Notes: generated by a model not told the origin, from the sequence alone. Counted from the stretch's first letter, positions 1 to 9,308 are shown. The stretch is DNA of 64,000 nucleotides from Sphingobacterium spiritivorum (GCF_016724845.1 NZ_CP068082.1:1178001-1242000), one strand, 5' to 3'. A program made the numbers and translations.

Positions 1-3000
1 GCCTAATGCGAATGTTTTCATAACAGGGTAGGAATCGTACATCTTTTGCTCCGGATCATGAAACTCAGTCATTGGAGAAAATACAAACAAATTGGTTCCG
101 TTAAAAAACACACTCACATTTTTAATTTTCATCGCATTCGTAACAGACTGCGGCAGGCTGTAAGAGATGTTGAGATCTCTTAAACGCAGATACGCCCCGT
201 TACGGATCCAGAAGCTCGAAACTCCAGTTCCGGATTCCTGCCAGTTAGACCCCACAACTCTTGGATATGCGGCATCCGGATTTTCAGCAGTCCACACGTC
301 GCCTGCCCAGATCGGGTAGTAAGGGCGGAATGTACCTCCATGCTGACGTATCCCACCCCCCTCCTGATTACTGATAACACGATCATATGCCATGACACCC
401 TGAAGCAAAGCCGAGACAGTAAACCCCTTCCAGCTTGCATTTAAGCCAAACCCATAATTGATACGAGGGGTATTATCATCTGACAGGAGCATCATGTCGT
501 TGTCATCTATTTTACCATCCGGTGTATCCGAATAATTAGCTCCTCTGATATCTTTGTACAGGATCATACCCAGATACGGATCACGTCCATACGTTTTGAA
601 ACCCTGATTTTTCAAGGCATCCAATTGTGCCTGCGTCCTTACCAGATCGATAGCTTCAAGTCCTACAATACGATTTTCAGGTCTTCCTACCCTCGATTCG
701 AAATTGCGGGTTCCGCCAACTGCAAATGCGGGCTCTTCATCGTAGATATCCCAACGGTCTTTTGCATAACCGATATTCGCCGTCAATCCATATGACACCT
801 CACCTAAACGGTCGTTCCAGTTAAGCGAAAATTCACCACCTTTATAACTTCTTGCAGCATAATTTTCCGGAGCCAGTTCCCGCCCGTAATTATCAGGAAC
901 TTTCAGCGATCTGGGACCTAAAATATTTGTTTCCTTTCTGCTGAATACATCTAAAACACCAGTCAGTTTATTATTGATCAATCCAAAATCCACCCCGATA
1001 TTAATACTTTTAGAAGTTGTCCAGGTCAGATTTTGGGTCGGTGTAGCACCGTATGCAATGCCATTATAGTAACGATCGCCAAACATATAGCCGCCGGCAG
1101 GTCTGTACTTCTCCTGATAAAGAAATTGTCCGATCCGCTCAGCGTTGACATTTAAATCGTTACCCGTAGTACCATAGGATGCCCTCAACTTCAGATCGCT
1201 AAATGTATTCTTGATACCAGAAAAGAACTGCTCTTCCGATATCCTCCAGGCTGCTGACATCGAAGGGAAAAATCCCCAGCGTTTGTCACCCGGAAACAAC
1301 GGAGATCCGTCATAACGGAATGAAAATTCAGCAATGTACTTATCTGCATAATTGTAATTTGCCCTTCCGATAAAACCTCGTCTTGAGTTGATACTTTCAT
1401 AGGCATCCGTAGATCTAAAGGTTCGGTCCGTAGGATAAATAAACATCTGATCGATACTCACGATCGGATTTTCAGCACGTGAAGTTACATAAGTACCTCC
1501 GGTCTTGAATTGTTCGTATACGACCAACGCATCTACAGCATGTTTGTTAAAACGTCTGTTGTAGTTAAGGAACCAGTTGACCTGATATTCCCATTCACGT
1601 TGCGGAGCATAGTCCATAAAAGGCTGTGCCTGACTGAACGTAAAAATATTCACCTTATCTTCGGAAGGTGGCGCCGGGATAAACCGGTTTCCATCCGGAT
1701 TCAGAGAGGTAAAGGTGTAATTCTTTTGAAAAGTCATAAAGCGCTTGCGCATATAGTCCTCCGCCAAATAGCTTCCCACCACCTTTGTTGAAAGTCCTTC
1801 TACAAGCTTATCCAGTTTGTAATTCAATGTCATGATCGGATTTACCTGACGCACCTTACGGTCTATATACCGGTTACCCACCACCTGATCGATGACATTC
1901 CAGGCCTGCCAGCTTCCCATCGGTGTCTGAACAGGGTATTCCGTTGCTGTGTTACTGGGCGAACCGTCTTTATTGAGGTAAAACGGATACATCTTTGGCC
2001 AGTTGAATGTTACACGGTAAAAATCAGACACATCAAAGTCATCATCATTGGAAGAAGTACTGAATGGCCAGTAAAAGCGTTGAGAATTAATCTGATTGGC
2101 AGATATATTGACATCTATTGTAAAATCATCCGTAATCTTAGCGCTGACATTACTTCTCAAATTGAATTTTTCGTGATTCAAAGATTTGTAGGAGCCATTT
2201 TCTTTACGGTAACTGACCAGGTTATAGTACGTAATCCGGTCACCGCCTCCCGATACTGAAATCGATTGACGATGACTGAACGGATTTCTCCAGATCACAT
2301 CATTTACACTATACACCTTATCCTTAAAATAGTCAAACTCCTCCTGGCCGTTGGGTGCGACCCAGGGTTGTGAGCGGGATCCGTTTTCCCAGAGAAATTG
2401 AGAGACTCTGTTTTGATACGTTAATTCATCTGCTGCGGTAGTGATATCAGCCAGAAGCGTCTGTGTAGGTGCTCCAAAATTGTAGTTACTTTGCACGTTG
2501 AACACTGGTTCCTGAGCCGTTCCCTTTTTCGTAGTCACCACTACAACACCGTTACCGGCTCTTGTACCATACACTGCTGCCGTAGCAGCATCTTTCAAAA
2601 AGCTCATCTGGTCAACCTCATTCGCTTCCAGTGCATCAAAGGCCGCCTTATCCCGCACAATACCATCGATGACATACAAAGGTTCTGCAAAACTTCCCCG
2701 AATCCGCAAACTGGAGGACGCACCGGCCATACCGGAGGTATTGGTCACATTGATACCTGCTGCCCTTCCGGCAAGTGTATTGGAAAGATTAGAAGGAGCG
2801 ATATTTTTCAATTGTTCTGCATTGACGGAAGCCACAGATCCGGTAATATTCGCTTTGCGCTGTTTTCCGTATCCTACGACTACGACCTCTTCCAGACTTT
2901 CCTGATCCTGTTCCAATGCAACCGTTATTGCTACTTTGTCTTTCGCATCAATATTGTAGTTGCTGAGCGTCTTGGTTTTAAATCCCAGATAACTGACCGT

Positions 3001-3306
3001 AATCATATATCCCTGACCTTCCGGAATACGATCAAAAGAGAATATCCCCTCCGTATTGGTCGTATTGACCTGTTTATACTTTGTGGTGGGATTTTCGATA
3101 GAGACAGTAGCCCCTGTAATCGGATTATTCGCCGCATCGCGCACTACTCCGTGTACAGAAGCTGCGGATTGTGCCAGCACGGCATGGCTGCTCACGCAGA
3201 GCACCCCTAAAATTCCCAACCGTAGTGGACAATTGGTCCGCGGGCTCTTAAACCGTAAGAGCAGCATCGTCAGCAACTGATGCTTCTTAGATAGAAAGAT
3301 TTTCAT
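1..3306 (-). CDS. SusC/RagA-type TonB-dependent outer-membrane receptor (3' end cut by window edge)
   Basis: Open frame read by hand from the ATG at 3306 to the window edge. An N-terminal export signal ends near VLAQS (about residue 46). It is followed by a carboxypeptidase-regulatory-like beta domain (GVVRDAANNPITGATV), the TonB-box-like stretch LEEVVVVGYG, a plug domain (SLRIRG, YVIDG, DAATAAVYGTRAGNGVVVVTT) and a long beta-barrel. The last visible residues (YPVMKTFALG) resemble the usual C-terminal barrel strand, so only a few residues should be missing. The family imports glycans or other large nutrients with a SusD lipoprotein, expected just beyond position 1. It lies 24 nt after fecR and is probably cotranscribed with the sigma and anti-sigma genes. 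Oddity: there is no STN signalling domain between signal peptide and plug. The substrate cannot be inferred. Confidence 0.93.
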   Translation of the reverse strand, partial: MKIFLSKKHQLLTMLLLRFKSPRTNCPLRLGILGVLCVSSHAVLAQSAASVHGVVRDAANNPITGATVSIENPTTKYKQVNTTNTEGIFSFDRIPEGQGYMITVSYLGFKTKTLSNYNIDAKDKVAITVALEQDQESLEEVVVVGYGKQRKANITGSVASVNAEQLKNIAPSNLSNTLAGRAAGINVTNTSGMAGASSSLRIRGSFAEPLYVIDGIVRDKAAFDALEANEVDQMSFLKDAATAAVYGTRAGNGVVVVTTKKGTAQEPVFNVQSNYNFGAPTQTLLADITTAADELTYQNRVSQFLWENGSRSQPWVAPNGQEEFDYFKDKVYSVNDVIWRNPFSHRQSISVSGGGDRITYYNLVSYRKENGSYKSLNHEKFNLRSNVSAKITDDFTIDVNISANQINSQRFYWPFSTSSNDDDFDVSDFYRVTFNWPKMYPFYLNKDGSPSNTATEYPVQTPMGSWQAWNVIDQVVGNRYIDRKVRQVNPIMTLNYKLDKLVEGLSTKVVGSYLAEDYMRKRFMTFQKNYTFTSLNPDGNRFIPAPPSEDKVNIFTFSQAQPFMDYAPQREWEYQVNWFLNYNRRFNKHAVDALVVYEQFKTGGTYVTSRAENPIVSIDQMFIYPTDRTFRSTDAYESINSRRGFIGRANYNYADKYIAEFSFRYDGSPLFPGDKRWGFFPSMSAAWRISEEQFFSGIKNTFSDLKLRASYGTTGNDLNVNAERIGQFLYQEKYRPAGGYMFGDRYYNGIAYGATPTQNLTWTTSKSINIGVDFGLINNKLTGVLDVFSRKETNILGPRSLKVPDNYGRELAPENYAARSYKGGEFSLNWNDRLGEVSYGLTANIGYAKDRWDIYDEEPAFAVGGTRNFESRVGRPENRIVGLEAIDLVRTQAQLDALKNQGFKTYGRDPYLGMILYKDIRGANYSDTPDGKIDDNDMMLLSDDNTPRINYGFGLNASWKGFTVSALLQGVMAYDRVISNQEGGGIRQHGGTFRPYYPIWAGDVWTAENPDAAYPRVVGSNWQESGTGVSSFWIRNGAYLRLRDLNISYSLPQSVTNAMKIKNVSVFFNGTNLFVFSPMTEFHDPEQKMYDSYPVMKTFALG

Positions 3307-3329
3307 AATTTTGATTTTTGTTTTATTGT

Positions 3330-4367
3330 TTAGTATTGGAGATTGGTATAGTTTATATCTGCATGATGTAGGTAGTTTAGTTCTTTAATAATTTCTTTGT
3401 ACACGTGACTGCTGTTTACATAGACCCCACTGTAGTACTTATCCCTGATCTTATCCTGATCGTATTGCAGGCTGATGTCGTAGTTTTGTGCAAGGAGATC
3501 CAACACATCTTTTAATGCTATATTCTGGAAACGGATATTTTCCTTGTTCTGCACAAAGTATCCGCCCCGGCCCTTACCCACAGTATTCACCTTTACTTCT
3601 TCCAGCACCCTCAAATCTTTATGATCCAGTGTTATTTCTTCATTAGGCTCATAGGTACGGATCAATTTTCTGGATTTTTTAGAATTCTCCGCCTTAACTT
3701 CTATTTTACCTTCCAGCAATTTGATGTGTGTTTGTGTAGATTTAAGTTCATCCACAATAAAGATTGTCCCCAAAGCAGTGGTGGTCACCCCATTAGAATG
3801 TACACGGAAAGGCTTACTTTTATCTTTGGCTACCTCAAATCTGGCTTTACCCTTGAGATACAATATTCTTTCCTTCAGGTGACTGAAATTTTCAGCATAT
3901 TTAATTTCCGATTTGGGGTATAATGTGATGACCGAACCGTCACTCGCTGTCAGCGACATGCTTTCATTCCCGGAATTGATGTAGTAAAGATTACTGACTT
4001 CGGTACTGTCTGTGGTCGTAGCGGCCAAATCTTTCTGATCTGTAGAAAGACTTTGTTCAGAGCGATTCACAAGCACATAGATTCCAAAGAAAAAGATCAG
4101 TATTGCTGCCACACGGGTTAGCTTAACAAGGATTCTCTTTCTAATAGATTGCTTTTTCTTATGCGCTATAGCAGCCAATATTTTTGCACGAATCTCCTCT
4201 TGCCCGCCGTATTCGACATCTCCGTCTGTTTCTTCCCACTCTTCCCTTGGTAAGAGCTGATCCAGTGATGTCCCTAAATATTGAATATAGTTTTCCAGAT
4301 ACTCGGCCTCTTCAGCCGAGCATTTATTAGTTAAATAGCGATTGATTAAATCTGTAGTAATCTTCAT
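3330..4367 (-). CDS. FecR-family anti-sigma factor
   Basis: 345 aa. The cytoplasmic N-terminal part (MKITTDLINRYLTNKCSAEE) is typical of FecR anti-sigma domains. One membrane helix follows at about residues 84-101. The periplasmic FecR domain at about 145-245 has the motifs DGSVITLYPKSEI, LKGKARFEVAKD, PFRVHS and ALGTIF. The C-terminal DUF4974 domain (about 275-340, FQNIALKDVLDLLAQNY) is STN-like. Proteins of this family hold an ECF sigma factor and release it on a signal from an outer-membrane receptor. It sits between the sigma gene (39 nt upstream) and susC (24 nt downstream), the standard order for such systems. Confident in family and role; the inducing ligand is unknown. Confidence 0.95.
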   Translation of the reverse strand: MKITTDLINRYLTNKCSAEEAEYLENYIQYLGTSLDQLLPREEWEETDGDVEYGGQEEIRAKILAAIAHKKKQSIRKRILVKLTRVAAILIFFFGIYVLVNRSEQSLSTDQKDLAATTTDSTEVSNLYYINSGNESMSLTASDGSVITLYPKSEIKYAENFSHLKERILYLKGKARFEVAKDKSKPFRVHSNGVTTTALGTIFIVDELKSTQTHIKLLEGKIEVKAENSKKSRKLIRTYEPNEEITLDHKDLRVLEEVKVNTVGKGRGGYFVQNKENIRFQNIALKDVLDLLAQNYDISLQYDQDKIRDKYYSGVYVNSSHVYKEIIKELNYLHHADINYTNLQY

Positions 4368-4406
4368 ACATTAAGAATACTACAGAAAAGAGGCTTACCC
4401 CCAAAA

Positions 4407-4937
4407 CTATTTTAAAAAAAATAAAATGAACAAAATGAATAGGGTCTTTTTCAATGCCTTCAGAGCTAAGGCAATATGATTTTCAACAGTCTTGGGTGAA
4501 ATAGACAAGCGATGAGCGATCTCTTTATAGCTTAAGTTTTCCAACCTGCTTAACAGAAAAACTTCTCTTCTGGAAGCAGGCATGCGTTCCACTGCCCGTT
4601 TGTAAGTGGCATTCATCTCCTTCAGCCGGTACAGCTCTGACGGTGTAAGCACCTTATCCTCCGCCGGCTGCATATCCATGATCAGCTGCCTTTTTCGTTC
4701 TTCTTTCACGATGTCCAGCAACGTCGTACGTGCAATACAAAAGACCTGCGCCTCGATGTCGACAGCAACATTTTTATGAAAAAGGTTGTCCCAAAGCTTT
4801 ATAAACACACGTTGTACCGTTTCCTCCGCTATAAACGGGGAAGACGTTTTACGCAATGCGTATTGATAAACCTTTTTATTCCATTTTTCAAATATCTGCT
4901 CAAATTCCAGTATCGAAATCAAGGTTTGGTTAGACAT
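4407..4937 (-). CDS. ECF RNA polymerase sigma factor (sigma-70 family)
   Basis: 176 aa. Region 2 is seen around residues 12-80 (FEQIFEKWNKKVYQYALRK, EETVQRVFIKLWDN). Region 4 is seen at about 115-165 (RMPASRREVFLLSR, LSYKEIAHRLSISPKTVENH), a helix-turn-helix that reads the -35 element. Length is normal for the Bacteroidota ECF group that pairs with FecR. It is first in a minus-strand run with fecR and susC and divergent from the dipeptidase gene at 5198. The C-terminus is unusually hydrophobic (LFILFILFFLK). It should direct transcription of the downstream susC/susD genes and possibly other loci when released by FecR. Confidence 0.95.
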   Translation of the reverse strand: MSNQTLISILEFEQIFEKWNKKVYQYALRKTSSPFIAEETVQRVFIKLWDNLFHKNVAVDIEAQVFCIARTTLLDIVKEERKRQLIMDMQPAEDKVLTPSELYRLKEMNATYKRAVERMPASRREVFLLSRLENLSYKEIAHRLSISPKTVENHIALALKALKKTLFILFILFFLK

Positions 4938-5147
4938 GGCTTAAATCAGTGTAGATACTAATATAATAATTAATGATTATTCATGACAACATCAAATCAA
5001 TTCTTTCAAAAAAGTAAGTCAAAGTTTACAAAAGACACATATAATTAATTCAAACTTTAAAAACACATCAGTAAAAAAGCGTTATCATTTAGAAATTTCC
5101 AATACATATATCACCTCTGAATTTGACAGACAATCTTTAGCTGCGGG

Positions 5148-5178
5148 TTTCCAATAACCAATAGTTTACGTAATTTTG
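5148..5178 (+). promoter_or_regulatory. Bacteroidota-type promoter of the dipeptidase gene
   Basis: TAATTTTG at 5171-5178 fits the TAnnTTTG -7 element. A T-rich TTTC stands at the position expected for the -33 element. It lies 20 nt before the dipeptidase ATG, so the 5' UTR would be short. Confidence 0.5.
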
Positions 5179-5197
5179 GAGCAAATACATTCATGTT

Positions 5198-6568
5198 ATG
5201 CAAAATATAAAAGAATATGTAGAAGCAAATAAGCAGCGTTTTCTTGACGAATTGTTTGATTTGCTAAGACTTCCTTCGGTCAGTGCGGATCCTAAATTCA
5301 AAGGTGATGTGGAAAAAACAGCTGAATTTGTTGCTCAAAAATTGCGTGATGCCGGTGCAGATCAGGTAGAAGTATGCCCTACTGCAGGCAATCCTATTGT
5401 ATATGGTGAGAAAATCATCGATCCGTCATTACCTACTGTATTGACTTATGGCCACTATGACGTGCAGCCTGCAGACCCCTACGAACTCTGGGAGACTCCT
5501 CCGTTTGAGCCTACTGTGCGTGATGGTAAAATCTATGCCCGTGGTTCTGCAGATGACAAAGGTCAGTTTTACATGCACGTCAAAGCTTTCGAATACATGA
5601 TGAAAAATAATGCATTGGCATGCAATATTAAATTTATGATCGAAGGTGAAGAAGAGGTAGGATCGAAAAATCTGGGCACCTTTGTTAAAGAAAACAAAGA
5701 TAAACTGAAAGCAGATGTTATCGTTATTTCTGATACATCTATGATCAGCATGAAACAACCTTCATTAGAAACAGGATTAAGAGGACTTTCTTATGTAGAA
5801 GTGGAAGTAACAGGTCCTAATCGTGACCTTCACTCCGGTGTATACGGAGGAGCAGTGGCGAATCCGGCTACTATTCTATCCAAACTGATCGCCTCCCTGC
5901 ATGACGAAAACAATCATATTGCTATCCCCGGATTCTATGATGATGTAATCGAACTGACAGCAGAAGAACGTAAAGCTCTAAACGAAGCTCCTTTTGAGAT
6001 CGAAGAATACAAAAAAGACCTTGGAGTAGAAGAGCTTTGGGGAGAAAAAGGATATACAACTATTGAACGTACCGGCATCCGTCCTACTCTGGAAGTAAAC
6101 GGAATCTGGGGCGGATATATCGGAGAGGGAGCGAAAACAGTACTTCCTTCAAAAGCATTTGCCAAAATCTCTATGCGTCTGGTACCCAATCAAAATTCTC
6201 AACGCATTACCGATCTGTTTAAAAAACACTTTGAAGCCATTGCTCCGGATTATGTAAAAGTAGAAGTAAAACCTCATCACGGAGGTGAGCCAGTGGTGAC
6301 TCCTACAGACAGTGTTGCCTATAAAGCTGCTGAAAAAGCACTGAATGATACTTTTGGAGTAAAACCTATCCCTACCCGTGGCGGTGGTTCTATTCCTATT
6401 GTAGCACTTTTTGAAGATGTCCTCGGCATCAAAACGGTATTGCTTGGTTTTGGCCTGGACAGTGACAACCTTCACTCTCCTAATGAAAAATACGGAATTG
6501 AAAATTACCTGATGGGTATCTCTACCATTCCTCTGTTTCACAAATATTATGCTGAATTAAGCAAGTAA
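5198..6568 (+). CDS. M20-family dipeptidase/carboxypeptidase
   Basis: 456 aa zinc peptidase of the M20 family. Metal-site motifs are visible: YGHYDVQPADP (His86, Asp88), GSADDKG (Asp119/120), EGEEEVGS (Glu151-153), VISDT (Asp179) and a late DNLHSPNE with its His. The dimerisation/lid domain sits between about 190 and 350, with LHSGVYGG in the first part. No export signal is seen, so the enzyme should be cytosolic, hydrolysing dipeptides or related amides. The start is the first ATG after a good promoter at 5171. A strong terminator follows at 6577. Exact substrate specificity is not predictable. Confidence 0.95.
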   Translation: MQNIKEYVEANKQRFLDELFDLLRLPSVSADPKFKGDVEKTAEFVAQKLRDAGADQVEVCPTAGNPIVYGEKIIDPSLPTVLTYGHYDVQPADPYELWETPPFEPTVRDGKIYARGSADDKGQFYMHVKAFEYMMKNNALACNIKFMIEGEEEVGSKNLGTFVKENKDKLKADVIVISDTSMISMKQPSLETGLRGLSYVEVEVTGPNRDLHSGVYGGAVANPATILSKLIASLHDENNHIAIPGFYDDVIELTAEERKALNEAPFEIEEYKKDLGVEELWGEKGYTTIERTGIRPTLEVNGIWGGYIGEGAKTVLPSKAFAKISMRLVPNQNSQRITDLFKKHFEAIAPDYVKVEVKPHHGGEPVVTPTDSVAYKAAEKALNDTFGVKPIPTRGGGSIPIVALFEDVLGIKTVLLGFGLDSDNLHSPNEKYGIENYLMGISTIPLFHKYYAELSK

Positions 6569-6576
6569 AATAACTG

Positions 6577-6622
6577 CACCTTAACAATATTAAAGTTAAT
6601 CTTTGATTTGTTAAGGTGTTTT
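6577..6622 (+). terminator. Intrinsic terminator after the dipeptidase gene
   Basis: Perfect 11-bp inverted repeat caccttaacaa (6577-6587) / ttgttaaggtg (6608-6618) followed by TTTT. Its position argues against the TTG at 6627 as start of the next gene. Confidence 0.85.
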
Positions 6623-6662
6623 ACTCTTGTTTAACAATAAATCCTTCATTATATTTGGTTCC

Positions 6663-7406
6663 ATGGTTAGAATATGGAAAAAAGCCCACCGGATTTGTTA
6701 TTTTAGTTCTGTTCTGTTTTTCTTCATTCTGTTTTTCCCGGTTCTTTATTTCTTTACCCGAAAACCACTCAAATATTATCATCAGATAGCCTGTTGCCGC
6801 AAGTGGATCAGTCTGCTGAGTGCCTATTGTGTCGGAATACGATTCAAAACCCTATATGAAGCTCCTATCGACTGGAGCAAAACGTATATTCTATGTGCCA
6901 ATCACACCTCCGTATTAGACATTACTACCCTCAGCCATATCTGCCATCAATCTTTTTCCTTTCTTGGAAAAGCCGAATTACTTAAAAATCCCGTAACACG
7001 GATATTTTTTAAGACCATAGATATTCCGGTGGACCGCAAAAGTAAAATTGCCTCATTCAGAGCGTTTAAAAAAGCGACCCAAAACTTGCAGGTAGGCAAG
7101 TCCATAGTTATTTTTCCGGAAGGACGTATTGATGACTCCTACCCTCCTGTACTGCATAAATTCAAATCAGGGCCATTCCGTATGGCAATAGAAAATAATA
7201 TCCCGATTATACCCATCGTTATCCACAATGCATGGGATATCTTCTGGGATGACGGAAGAAGGAATGGTTCCAAACCCGGGAAAATATATTCCACCGTATT
7301 ATCTCCCGTGAGTCCGGAAGGATATACAGAAGAAAATCTCGAAGATTTTCAGGAATTGATCTACGAAAAGATGAAATCTTATTGGGAAATAAAGAAATTA
7401 TCGTAA
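6663..7406 (+). CDS. 1-acyl-sn-glycerol-3-phosphate acyltransferase (PlsC family)
   Basis: 247 aa from the ATG at 6663; an in-frame TTG at 6627 directly abuts the upstream terminator and is unlikely. One or two hydrophobic segments lie near the N-terminus (SSVLFFFILFFPVLYFF). The catalytic NHTSVLD motif (HX4D) follows, then the substrate-binding motif FPEGRID and the IPIIPIVIHN region, as in the LPLAT/AGPAT superfamily. It should acylate lysophosphatidic acid at the inner membrane during phospholipid synthesis, though other acyl acceptors are possible. The next gene, an ABC ATPase, starts 25 nt later, so the two may be cotranscribed. Confidence 0.9.
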   Translation: MVRIWKKAHRICYFSSVLFFFILFFPVLYFFTRKPLKYYHQIACCRKWISLLSAYCVGIRFKTLYEAPIDWSKTYILCANHTSVLDITTLSHICHQSFSFLGKAELLKNPVTRIFFKTIDIPVDRKSKIASFRAFKKATQNLQVGKSIVIFPEGRIDDSYPPVLHKFKSGPFRMAIENNIPIIPIVIHNAWDIFWDDGRRNGSKPGKIYSTVLSPVSPEGYTEENLEDFQELIYEKMKSYWEIKKLS

Positions 7407-7431
7407 CTTTTGACCAATAAACAGGTCCCAG

Positions 7432-8190
7432 ATGGCAGATAACACCCTCATTCAGATAACAGATATAGGTAGAAAATACATTATTGGTTCAGAAACCATT
7501 CATGCGCTTAATTCAGTTTCTCTTTCCATAAAAAAGGGAGAATTTGTTGCACTGATGGGCCCTTCGGGATCCGGAAAATCTACATTAATGAATATACTGG
7601 GTTGTCTGGATACACCATCAAAAGGAGAATATGTATTAAACGGCATCAATGTCAGTCAGATGACAGAGAACGAGCTGGCTGAAGTACGTAACAAGGAAAT
7701 TGGTTTCGTTTTCCAGACATTCAACCTGCTTCCCAAGTCTACGGCTTTGGAAAATGTAGCCCTTCCCCTGATCTATGCCGGTAAATCCAAAAAAGTCAGA
7801 GATGAAAAAGCTTTGGCTACGCTGACAAGTGTAGGGCTGGAACATCGTACCGATCACAAACCAAATGAACTCTCCGGAGGACAGCGTCAACGTGTGGCAG
7901 TAGCCCGTGCGTTGATCAACGATCCCTCCATTATACTGGCCGATGAACCTACAGGAAACTTAGATACCAAGACATCTATTGAGATCATGGGTCTGCTGGA
8001 AGATATACACGCAAAAGGCAACACCATTATTCTGGTCACCCATGAAGAGGATATTGCGCAACACGCCCACCGTATCGTACGTATGCGGGACGGATTGATT
8101 GAAGATGACTACCCGAATACCAATATTAAATCTGTATCACCGAGATTGGCTGCATTGAATGCTAAAGGCTCTGATTTTGAAAACATTTGA
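7432..8190 (+). CDS. ABC transporter ATP-binding protein, LolD/MacB type
   Basis: 252 aa single nucleotide-binding domain. Walker [11 protein letters not shown]-loop VFQTFNLL, signature LSGGQRQR, Walker [13 protein letters not shown] and the switch His in VTHEED are all present. Sequence style ([30 protein letters not shown]) is that of the LolD/MacB/FtsE group, which powers lipoprotein release or export through mechanotransmission permeases. No permease gene is adjacent, so its partner is encoded elsewhere and the exact role stays open. The C-terminal extension of about 30 residues is not conserved. Confidence 0.93.
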   Translation: MADNTLIQITDIGRKYIIGSETIHALNSVSLSIKKGEFVALMGPSGSGKSTLMNILGCLDTPSKGEYVLNGINVSQMTENELAEVRNKEIGFVFQTFNLLPKSTALENVALPLIYAGKSKKVRDEKALATLTSVGLEHRTDHKPNELSGGQRQRVAVARALINDPSIILADEPTGNLDTKTSIEIMGLLEDIHAKGNTIILVTHEEDIAQHAHRIVRMRDGLIEDDYPNTNIKSVSPRLAALNAKGSDFENI

Positions 8191-8265
8191 CTTTGAATGA
8201 GGGAGTGAAATGCGCCAAAATAACAAACTTGTTACCACAAAAAAAATAAATTACAAAGGAAAGAC

Positions 8266-8295
8266 TTGGATAAGTCAAATTAAATATTACTTTTG
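8266..8295 (+). promoter_or_regulatory. Promoter of the DUF2795 gene
   Basis: TTG at 8266-8268, 19-nt spacer, TACTTTTG at 8288-8295: an excellent match to the Bacteroidota consensus TTG-N19-TAnnTTTG, 31 nt before the ATG at 8327. Confidence 0.7.
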
Positions 8296-8326
8296 CCAAA
8301 AAACGAAATTTTAAATTATCAGATAT

Positions 8327-8548
8327 ATGTATTGGACATTAGAATTAGCTTCGCACCTCGAAGATGCCCCATGGCCAGCAACTAAGGATGAATTAATTGA
8401 CTATGCTATCCGTTCAGGAGCCCCTGTAGAAGTTATAGAGAATCTCCAAGCCTTAGAAGACGACGGTGAACCGTATGAGAATATCGAAGAAATTTGGCCG
8501 GATTATCCAACCAAAGATGACTTCTTTTTCAATGAAGACGAATATTAA
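8327..8548 (+). CDS. DUF2795 domain-containing small protein
   Basis: 73 aa acidic protein beginning MYWTLELASHLEDAPWPATKDELIDYAIRSG, the hallmark of the DUF2795 family found across Bacteroidota, and ending in an acidic tail. It is probably a small cytosolic helical protein; no biochemical role is established. It is a monocistronic unit with its own consensus promoter (8266-8295) and a strong terminator directly after the stop, which suggests high expression. Confidence 0.92.
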   Translation: MYWTLELASHLEDAPWPATKDELIDYAIRSGAPVEVIENLQALEDDGEPYENIEEIWPDYPTKDDFFFNEDEY

Positions 8549-8556
8549 CGAATCAT

Positions 8557-8588
8557 AAAAACGCCTTAATCTAATTAAGGCGTTTTTA
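8557..8588 (+). terminator. Intrinsic terminator after the DUF2795 gene
   Basis: Inverted repeat acgccttaat (8561-8570) / attaaggcgt (8574-8583) with an upstream A-run and a downstream T-run; may work in both directions. Confidence 0.85.
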
Positions 8589-8642
8589 TTTGGCTGACTA
8601 ATCTTTTGGCGTTTTTACGAGTCAAATTACTAAATATCTGTT

Positions 8643-9092
8643 ATGCGAAAATACATTTTTGCACTTGGTTTATTTTGGATTATTCCATTTCTAGGCCTTG
8701 CACAATCCCCCGATAAAGATCTCCCCTACATACGTAAGTTTGTCCACGATTTGTCTGTAGACAGCATTGCCACAGATGTATTGCTGAGTCAGTATGTCAC
8801 CGTCAATAAAGAAGTAGATGACGATTATCTGGATTATCTGGTCGTCAGTCTGGATGAAGTAAGACTTAATATTCAGAACAAGAATATCAACGAAATTGAA
8901 TACCTCAACTGGAATCAGATTCCTAAAAAAGAAACCCGGGATATAGACCCTGAAGGATTAGACGTCAACAGCATGTATTTTCTGAAATACAAAGGACGAC
9001 AAGTCGTTGCCTTGTATCTGGAAAACGGAAAAATAGCATCCTTTACCCTCGTATCAAAAGGAAACAGAACGGCACATTTTGTCACTTATTAG
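8643..9092 (+). CDS. Exported hypothetical protein
   Basis: 149 aa. A clear Sec signal peptide (MRKYIFALGLFWIIPFLGLAQS, cleavage after about residue 20) precedes a mature domain of about 128 residues. That domain has mixed alpha/beta character, with motifs SVDSIATDVLLSQYV and FLKYKGRQVVALYLENGKIASF. I do not recognise the family. No Cys is found in the mature part, so it is a soluble periplasmic protein rather than a lipoprotein. It stands alone between the DUF2795 terminator and the trp leader. Confidence 0.75.
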   Translation: MRKYIFALGLFWIIPFLGLAQSPDKDLPYIRKFVHDLSVDSIATDVLLSQYVTVNKEVDDDYLDYLVVSLDEVRLNIQNKNINEIEYLNWNQIPKKETRDIDPEGLDVNSMYFLKYKGRQVVALYLENGKIASFTLVSKGNRTAHFVTY

Positions 9093-9132
9093 CATATTTG
9101 ACAAAAACGTTTATTTTTTTTCCAACAAAAAG

Positions 9133-9163
9133 TTGTTTTTTTAGAAACAATGCATCATATTTG
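9133..9163 (+). promoter_or_regulatory. Promoter of the trp operon
   Basis: TTG at 9133-9135 and CATATTTG at 9156-9163 (one mismatch to TAnnTTTG), spacer 20 nt. Predicted transcription start near 9170, about 10 nt before the leader peptide ATG. Confidence 0.55.
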
Positions 9164-9180
9164 TCATAACGATAATAAAA

Positions 9181-9228
9181 ATGAAATCAACAAGTGTAAA
9201 TAAAGCATGGTGGTGGCACAACAGATAA
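9181..9228 (+). CDS. trpL: trp operon leader peptide
   Basis: 15-codon ORF encoding MKSTSVNKAWWWHNR. Three consecutive Trp codons (9208-9216) lie just before the stop at 9226. It sits between a promoter-like element and an intrinsic terminator ahead of trpD, the classic layout of ribosome-mediated attenuation. When charged tRNA-Trp is scarce the ribosome should stall on the TGG run and favour the antiterminator described in the next entry. Too short to judge by homology; the call rests on codon content and position. Confidence 0.85.
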   Translation: MKSTSVNKAWWWHNR

Positions 9229-9308
9229 TGTTGTGGCAACTGTCTATTGCTTGAATTATTTACATATCAAAGAATAGTGGGCTTGCCTTTTTAGGTAAGC
9301 CTTTTTTT
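9217..9308 (+). promoter_or_regulatory. trp attenuator: competing hairpins and terminator
   Basis: Hairpin 1:2 is cacaac (9217-9222) with gttgtg (9230-9235). Part of the second strand, ggcaa (9235-9239), can instead pair with ttgcc (9283-9287), which breaks the terminator. The terminator is ggcttgcc (9280-9287) / ggtaagcc (9294-9301) with one G-T pair, followed by seven T. Stalling at the Trp codons would cover the 5' strand of hairpin 1:2 and free the antiterminator. The antiterminator pairing is short, so the exact alternative fold is inference. Confidence 0.75.

Noticed and set aside
2491..3210. 239-codon plus-strand frame
   Set aside because: Lies antisense to the SusC plug region; composition is that of a shadow frame.
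6627..6662. TTG start for the acyltransferase gene
   Set aside because: It abuts the upstream terminator; the ATG at 6663 gives a normal N-terminus.
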